From Akkermansia muciniphila (GTDB lineage Bacteria > Verrucomicrobiota > Verrucomicrobiia > Limisphaerales > F1-80-MAGS106), in NCBI GenBank assembly GCA_945865375.1, contig CAMBEJ010000027.1, positions 1 to 42,657 of the forward strand: a stretch of 42,657 bases of DNA, given 5' to 3'. Shown piece by piece: positions 9,401-18,400 of the stretch. A model generated the notes under the pieces. It searched no databases. It was not told where the DNA came from and worked only from the letters and a program-made list of their open reading frames with translations. Position 1 is the first letter of the stretch. Every line of letters starts with the position of its first letter. A program made the translations under genes and the position numbers.

Positions 9401-12400
9401 AGCGTTAACGAGGGGTTTTCCAGCTTCTGATCGAGTTTCTTCAACAGATCGTCCAGGGTTCTGTTATCCTCCATGTTGGCCGCGACGAGCAGGCTGTTGC
9501 TGCGAGAGTCCGGGAGGATGACGGGCTTATTTCTGCCGACGTCCGGGGTCCGGGCCGCGGCATAGCGTTGTTCAAACAGCGCGACCAGGGTGGTGCCCAC
9601 CACCCGCGCGTCGGCATGCGTGAGCGGAATGATCCGCACTTGTCCACTCAGGGCAGGGCCGCTTTTATCGAGCTCCTTTGCCAGTGTTTCCACCAGTTCA
9701 AAACTGTCTTTGGACCCCCCTACCAGCAGGCTGTTGCTGCGAGGGTCCGCGAGGATGATGACCTTCAGGCTGTCAGCCGCCCCCCGGTTCGCAGAAGCCC
9801 GCTGGGTCATGCGCGCATCCACCAGGCGCTGCATCGTGGCCGCCAAGGTTCCGGCATCCGAATTCTCCAGCGGGATGATTCGGATCTCCCGCAGGTCGAA
9901 GGGAAGCTTCTGGTCGAGCTTTTGCAACAATCCATCGACGATTGCGAAAGACTTCGAGTTGCCCGCCACAATCAGAGAGCCCGTGCGGTCATCGATCGAC
10001 ACGATGGGCTTGTCCTCGTTGCGCAATGTCGCGGAGCGCGGGCCGGTGTAGAGGTCGCTGATGACTTTTTGAATCGCGACAGGATCCGCGTGGTTCAACG
10101 GATAAATGCGCACGGTCTCGAGCCCGTACGCTGCGGGAGTATCCAACTGGTCGATCACATCGGCAATCAGGGGGAGGGTATCGCTCCGAGCGGCCACAAT
10201 CAGCACGTTGGACAGATCATCTACCTGCATCACCAAGGCAGCTCGTCTCTTCGACTCGGTGCTGGTCTTGGAGGCCTCGGAGTCCCTCAGGGTCCTCAAT
10301 CGGGTCACTTGAGTGGTGAGCCCTTCCGTGCCAGGCACCGCCGGGCCTTCCGCGAAAACCGACTGCAACAAAGGCAGAATCCGAGTCGCTGAAGCATGCT
10401 TGAGCCGGAACAGCCTGACTTCTGTGACAAACCGGTCCACCTGCTTGTCGATGTCATCAATAACCCGCAGGGCGAGCTTGAGTGTCTCGGGTTGCCCACT
10501 CATGATGAGCGTGTTCGAGCGGGCATCAACCGCCACGTTGAGCGGGCTCACGAGAGCCTTGCCTGAATCCCCCTCCGGCTGTGCTCCCGGACCCGCTGGG
10601 CCGATGGCCAGACGTTGCCCTTCGGAAAAGATCGTCGTGAGGGTCTGCGACACCGTCGCGGCATCGGCGTGTTCCAGTTGCACAAGCCGGACGCTGACAC
10701 CCTCGAGCACGGACACGGTGTCCATCATTTCCACCACCACCGCGAGGGCCTTCAGATTGTCAGGTGTGGATGTGATCAACAGACGGTTGCCGCCCCCCTG
10801 TCCGGCGATGGGATCCGCAGCGATTTTGATCGGTTGACTCAGATCGAGCAGGACGGCCTCGCCTTGATCATTGCGCACTTTAAGCCGGCGCACCTGCTCC
10901 TGGAGCTCCCGCGCCTCCGCGTTGGACTCGCCTGCCACGGCGGGACGGAGCATCGACTGCAAGACACCCGCGAGCTGTGTGGCGTTGGCTTTCTTGAGCG
11001 GTAGCACCAGCACCTCGGCCTCCACATGGGAAGCGGGTGTGTCGAAAGAACGAATCATCTTTTCCACCTGGTTTAACACCGTGTCGCGAGCCACCACGAG
11101 CAACCCGCGCGATCGGGGGTCAACCGTGACGCTGAGAGGCTCGCCCGGCCGAGAAATGTTCAGTTGTGTCACCAACTGCTGCACCAATGGCAACACTTTG
11201 GTCGGCGGCGCGTTCGTCAAAGGGACAACTCGAAAATCAAGCTGGGCGGTCTGGCCTGCCACGTCCATCTGTTTGATCAGCGATTCCAACAAGATGAAAT
11301 CTGTGGGCCGCGCGCGAACAATCACGCTGCGAGTGCGCGGTTCAGCCACCACCGTGATCCGTGGCTGCTGCGCTCTCAAAAAGGTGACGGGTGGCGGTTG
11401 CCCAGGCTGGCCCTGAGGGATGGAAATAGGGTCCTGCTTCAACAGATCGCCAAGCGCCCTTGCCACGTTCAGGGGATCCGCTTCCTTCAACGGAAACATC
11501 CGAAACTCCGATTCGTTTCCCTGAACAGAAAAAGAGAGATCACTGATGATCCTGTCGATGTTGTCCAGCTCTTGAACGGGGCCGGAGAGAATCAGTGCGT
11601 TGGCGTCCTTGTCGACAGCCACGATCACCTCCGGCGAGGTCCTGTCGGCGGGGTCTTGAGAATTTGCGACCGGAGGCTGTCCCGGGGGTTGGGCGGGAGG
11701 TGGAACAACGGAGGCAGGCGGACGCGCAGGGTTGTTCGTCGGAGCCTGGGATTCCTGGGTTATCTTGTCCACCACGCGCACTCTTGCCTGGGTCATCTGC
11801 GGGTAGATGTTCTGCAACATGCGCGCCATCTGGTCGGCCGCAATGCGATCCATCGGCCTGAGCCGGACCTGCACACTGGAATCCTTCGCCGTGTCGTCAA
11901 GCCGCGAGATCAAATCCTGAATCTGGGCCAGATCCCCGCGGCGCGCGATGATCGTGATCGAGTTGTTCATGCTGTCCGCCTCAATCACCGGACGATCCGC
12001 ATCGGACCACCCCGTGAACACCGCCTCCACCTTCGACACGACATCGGATGCCTTGGCTTTTCGCAACCACACAAACTGAACGTCGCGATCCGAGCGCTCA
12101 GGGGACTTGTCAAGGGTCGGTAGGATTTTCTCCACCATCCTAAAATGCGCCGCGGTGGCGGTGATGATCAAGCTGTTGCCCCGCTCATCCACGGAGATCG
12201 TTGCAGGAGCCCCCTTGACGCCGGCGTGCGAGCGATCAATTGACTCCGTCACGTTCTGCAGGATCTGCCTGAGCACTCCCTGAATCTCCCGCACATTCCC
12301 GTTCTCCAGCTTGAAAATTCGAACCTCGACATCCACGTCCGCGCCTTCCTCGTCCAACTCGCGCACGATCTTCATCACGTCCTGGACCGTGTTCGTGGGC

Positions 12401-15400
12401 CCGTTGATGAGCAGGCTGTTCGCACCGGCGACGGCGGTCACGCTGACACGCTGGGTCTTGTTCGTGGGAAGTCGCGCAGCCATGGCTTTGTTCACGGCTT
12501 CAGCGAGGCTCGTCGCGTTTCCCTTTTTCAAATGAACCGCCTGGATCACCCCCTGAGCATCGTTGTCGGCGCGATCCAGCGTTTTCACAAGCTGTTCGAG
12601 ATTCTCAAGGGTCTGCCCGTTGGCATCAAGAACCAGGGTCCGATCATCGGCACCGGAGCTGACCACCACGCGCTCCCCCGGGTCCTGGCTCGCGATCTGG
12701 CGCGCGTAGAGCCTGGTGATCATGGCGCTGATGGATGCCGCGGAATTCCGTTCCAGCAGCAAGACCCGAAGCTGCCGGGCGGATCCGACGCTTGTGTCCT
12801 GAAGTTTTCCGACGATTTCCTCGATTAGTTTCATCTGGGGCTCGGTCGCTGTGACGATCAATCGGCCTGTCACTTCATCGCCTAGGAGGAGCGGTTCGGG
12901 GCCTCCCGTCTTCGGCAGCGCTTTGCTTTGGTCCTGGTAGATCTGGCGGGCCTTGGAGGACACGTCGTTGGCCATCCCGTTCTTGAGAGGAAACACCCGC
13001 ATCAACCGGGGTTCCTTCGTCGCCGTCTTGTCCATCTGCTCGATGATAATCGAGGCGGCGCGAAGATCGGCCGCATCACCGGAGACCACCAGCATCGCAT
13101 TGCGCGGATCGGTCCCCACGCTGACGCGCGGAACCGGGCGCCCGTTGGGTGTGATGCGCACAAGGGATGTCGAAAGGAGTGAAGCCACCTGCTCCGGGTC
13201 TGCCTGCAATAACGTGAACACTCTGGCGCTGCCACTCCGTCCATCCGTCTTGTCGAGCTTCTTCACAATGTCCTCGACGGCGGCCAACTCATTGGTGGCG
13301 CCGGAAACGATCAAACGATTCGCGATCGTGTCCGCCAGGATGACTGGCTGGAGGGCGGGCACCACCGGTCGAGCCTTCAACTGCTCCTGGTAGAGCGCCT
13401 TGACCGTCACCACGAGTTCTGCGGCGGACGAAGACGCCAAGTCAAACACACGCGTCTCCGGGGCAGGCACGCTGGAGTTCGAAGCATTCAATTTGGCCAG
13501 AATGCCTTCGATCGCCGCAAGGTGTTCCGAGCGCCCTGTCACGATGATCCGTCCATTCTTGGAATCCGGCATGAACTGCGCATCGGGGGGATCAGACGCA
13601 TCCTTGTCTTTCCATTTGTCCGTGTACAATTGCTGAACGAGCAGAAGATTCCGCTGCACTTCATCGGGAGGCCCGACGTCAAACACCTTCGAATCGCGGG
13701 GGCTTTGCTTGACGGCCTGCTCCTGAATCTGGTCCGCGATCCGTTCGATCAACGCAATCTGAGCGTCGGTGCCCGCCAGGATGATCTGACCGCTAGCGGC
13801 GTCCTCAAGGATGAGGGTCTCGCTGGTCGTCAGCTCTGGCAGTCCACGGGATTGATCCAGATAAAGCTGCCTCAGTCTTGAAGCGTACTCGGTGACCTTG
13901 GCGGTTCTTACCGGAAAAACCTTCATCTTCCGCTCCGGGACCTCGCCCAGAGAAGAATCAAGCTGCTCAATGATCACCGCCGCAGCCTGGAGTTCCTTGG
14001 GATCGCCCGTGGCGATCAAGGTGCGCGTTTTGGAATCCACACTCACCGAGACCCTCTTCTGTGGGCGGCCAAAGGAGTCGAACCGCACCAGGGCCGTGGA
14101 GAGGATCTCCATCACTTTCTCCGGCTCGGCGAACTTGAGCTTGAACACCCGCGCTGACGCGCTTTGAGTGCTGATCTTGTCTAGCTTCTTGATAATGTCC
14201 TCCACCACATTGATCTCGTTTGTCGAGGCCGTGACAATGATACGATTGGCCCCGGTGTCAGCCAGAATGAAGGTGTCTGCGGCGTTGATCCCCAGCCGGG
14301 TTCTCGCTTGTTCCTGATAAAGAGCTTTCAGCGTGACCGATAGTTCGGAAGCCGAACCCGACGTCAGTTCAAAGATCCGGGTGTCGCGTCCGAGGGGTTG
14401 TTCCCCTCCGCGCAGCTGAGTCACAATATCTTCGATGGCGGCAATTTGATTGGTTCGCGCTGTCACGATAAAGCGTCCGTTCCGGGAATCGGAAAGGATC
14501 TGGGCATCGGCGGGGTCCGTTGCGGCACGGTCGCGCCAACGTTCCGAATAAAGCTGTCTCACAAGTGGGAGCAACCGGCCCACCTCCTCAGCCTTGCCAA
14601 TCTCGATCATCTTTGTTTCGCGCGGGGCAAGAGCCGATTGAGCCGCCTGCAAGTCCGCGAGGATCTGTTCCAGCAGTGCCAACTGCCCTTCATTCGCCGT
14701 CAGGATGAGCTGATTGCTCGTCGCATCCTCAAGTATCAACGCATCCGCAACGCCCAGCGCCGGCCTTGCTTTCATCTGATCGATGTAGAGCTGACGCAGT
14801 TTCGACGACAGTTCCAAAGCGCGGCCGTTCTGCAGGGACACCAGCTTCATTTTTCTCTCTGAACTCTCTCCCAATGAGGAGTCCAACTGCTCAATGATGA
14901 CCGACGCCGCCTGCAACTCCTTCGGATCGCCCGTGGCGATCAAGGTGCGCGTTTTGCTGTCCACGCTGATCGAAACACGCTTTTGTGCTCTGCCGAAAGC
15001 GTCGTAACGCACCAGCGCCGTTGACAGAATCTCCATGACCTTCTCCGGCTCCGCGAATTTCAGCTTGAAAACCCGCGCCGACGCGCTTTGAGTGCCGATC
15101 TTATCGAGCTTCTTAATAATCTCCTCGATAGCCTCTAATTCGGCGGGATCACCGGTCGCGATGATCCGGTTGGCGGAGCTGTCCGGCATGATCAATGTGT
15201 CCGGCGTGAGGGTGCCAAGCCGGGCTTTCGCCTGGTCGAGATACAGGGTGCGCACCGTCGTGGCGAGCTCCACCGCGTTCGCCGTTGTGAGATCGAAAAC
15301 GCGCGTCTCCCTATCCCCTCTTGCCGCTCTGGGTTTCCCCACGCCAAGCTGGTTCAAAATGCTTTCGATATGCTTCAGATGCTCAGCCTTGCCGCTGGTG

Positions 15401-18400
15401 ATGATGCGACCCGCCAGGGCGTCCCCAACAATCTGCGCGTCCGGCGGATCGGTCTCCTGTTTATCCTTCCAATGATTTTGATAAAGCTGCTGCACGATCG
15501 GGAGAAGGCGCTGGACATCGGCTGCGGTGCCGACCTCGAAGGCGCGGGTTTCACGCTCGGTCTGTCCGGGGAGGGTGTCGGCTTGGAGTCGCGTCAAAAT
15601 CTCGGTGATGCCAACCATTTGGTCCTGCCTTGCCGCCACAATAATGCGGCCCGTCCGACCGTCGCTGATGAATTGCGCATCCGCCGCTCCGCTGTTGGTG
15701 CTGTTGGCGTGCTGATCCTTGTAGAGCTGCTGTGCCAGAGGCATCAGACGCTGCGCTTCCGCCAGGCGGCCGATGTCGAACACCTTCGTTTCGCGGGGAG
15801 CGCGGTGTTGAGTTTCGAGGGTGCCCATGATCTGCCGGATCGTTTCCGCCTGCTCGCGCGTGCCCCAAACATTCAACCGCGCCCCCGTCGCATCGGCGTA
15901 GAGAGTCGCCGGCTTCAGAGTCTTGCCTTTGGATTGCTCCTCATACACACGGCTCACGATGGGAAAAATGACGGCGGCATTGGACCCCTTAAGATCAATG
16001 CTGTGCAGCTCCCGGGCAGCCTGGTCCGATGGTTGATCGAGCGCCGTGACCACCGTTTCGATCTGATTCATCATGCTCGCCGGGGCGAGCACGATCAGCC
16101 GCTTCCCCGTGGGCTCGGGTGTGATGCTGAGCAGGTTTGTGATGTTGCGCCCTGCATTTTGTGAGGCAAACACGCGAAACGCCAGCGTCGCGAGCGCGTC
16201 CGGCTCGGTCGTGTTCACAGGGATGATCTTCAACTCACGGCCCTTCTCACGGACCTCCGAGGTGTCCGAGTCCCCATCGAGACGCTCGATGATTACCGCC
16301 GCATCTTGAACATCGGTCCGCCCTCCAGTGACGATCAGGCTGTTGGATTTCTCATCCGCCGAGATCATGACCTTACGGATGGGCTGGCCACGCTGATCGA
16401 AGCGCACCATCGCGTTGGACACGATGGGCGCCAGCATGGTGGCGCTGGCGATTTGAAGTTTGAAAACCCGGGCGCTACCGGATTGTTCGGGTGTTTGGTC
16501 CAATTGGGAAACCAGCTTCGCAACCTGGGCCAGATCATCCCGCGGACCTGTCACAATCAGGCGGTTCGCGCTCGTGTCCGCAACCACCTTGGTCTGCGAC
16601 ACGTGGTCGGGCCCGCGCTGGTCTTTCACCATCTCAGCGAACAGGCTGGTGATCATGGGGGCCAGGGCGGACGCATCCCCCGAACGCAGATCGATGATGC
16701 GCATATCTCGAGGCGACGCATCAGGGCGCGTATCCAGTTCGAGAATGATTTGCGCGGCCGCCGCCACAGCCGAGGATTCACCGTTCACCACTAGGCTGTT
16801 GCTGCGGCCGTCCACAAGAACCCGGACCTGCTGATTCCTGGCGTTGACGCTCTTTTCCACCAAGGTGGCAATCTCGGTTGCCGATGCCATTTTCAAACGC
16901 ATCACCCTGGTTTCCTCTTTAGCCGCTTTCTGCCCCGCAGCGTCAAGCTGCCGGATGATGGCTTCAACCCGCGCGATCTCCTTTTCCGACCCGCTCACCA
17001 TGATCCGGTTGTTCGGCGTGTCCGCGATCAGCGTGGCCGCTCCGCCAAAAGGCTCCGGAACCCCTTTCAGTTGCTCCTGGTAAAGTTTTGTCACCAACGG
17101 TGTGAAATCCGTGGCGTTCCGTCCGAATAGTTCCACCCCCTTGAACTCCCGTGGCGATGCGGAGGCGAGAGTGGTGTCAAACTGCCGGATCAACACCTGA
17201 AGCCGTTCCAAATCTTTTGGCTGCGCCAGGGCGATAATCTGTTTCCCAGTCGGATCGGCCGTCAGCCTGGGGGCGAGCTGAGGATTTGAGGCCCCTTCGG
17301 AAGTCTGCTCAAGAAGCTGCGAGATGATGGGGATGATTTCGGCGGCGGTTTTTGTCGTGAGCGGAATCACCTGCATCTCGCGCCGACCCTTTTCAGGGGC
17401 GATGTCCATGACATCGACAATCTGCTGAATTTCCTTGATCTGATCCTCGGTCGCGGTCACCAGGAGACGGTTGTTGGCAGGATCCGAAAGGATGGAAGGT
17501 TTTGAGATGTCGGCGAATGGCTTCTCGACCATTTTTTCGCTCACAACGCCCTGGATGTTGACGATCACGGCATCCACGCGCGCGTTCTGAAGTGTGATGA
17601 TTTGGAGACGTCGAGGCTGCGGCAACGGCCTGTCGGCGCGGAGCTGTTTCACCAGCGCTTCAATGCGTGAAAGGTGGTCTTCGCTGGCGGTAACGATGAG
17701 GCGTCCCGAGGTCGCATCGCTGAGGATCTTCGCATGCGCCACGGCGCCCACCGCGCCATCGGCAACCTGGTTGCGGTAGAGCTGCTCCACCAGGGGCGAC
17801 AGCCGCTTCGCCTCGGCGGCGGTCCCGACGTCGATGAACCGAGTCTGCATGGGCGTGGGGTGGGTGCTGCCAGTCTCGAGCTGTGAAACAATGTCGCTGG
17901 CCACTTGCAAGTCGTTGGGGCCGCCTGTGACGACGACGCTTTGGGAGCTGGCGTCGAAACTGATGCTGGCCGTCGAGGAGACCTGCCCGGAAGGCGACCG
18001 CCGGGTCAGAGCCTGCGTCAGGATGTGTGCCATATTGGTGGCCTCCGCAGCGCGGGGACGAAATACCTTGGTGAGTTGCACCGTCTGGGAGCGCAGCGGC
18101 ACATTCGAAGCGTTGGCCTGGCCATGGATGGGCTTGTCCACCCGGTTGATCAATTGCTCGATTTGCTCCAGTTGGCCGGGCATGGGGGCGGCGACGATCA
18201 ATCGCTGCTGATCTTTGTCGGCAATGACCCGGGCTTTCGTGGACGCCGACGCCGCCGTCTCATTCGGGCCCGCCACGCCAGGAATCGCCTGACGTATCAC
18301 GTTCGCGAGCTCTTCCGCCTTGATGGTTTGCGGATAGTAAATCCGAACATCCCCGCCCGATCCCTCCTTCTGCTCGAATTTATTGATCAGCTCCTCCGCC

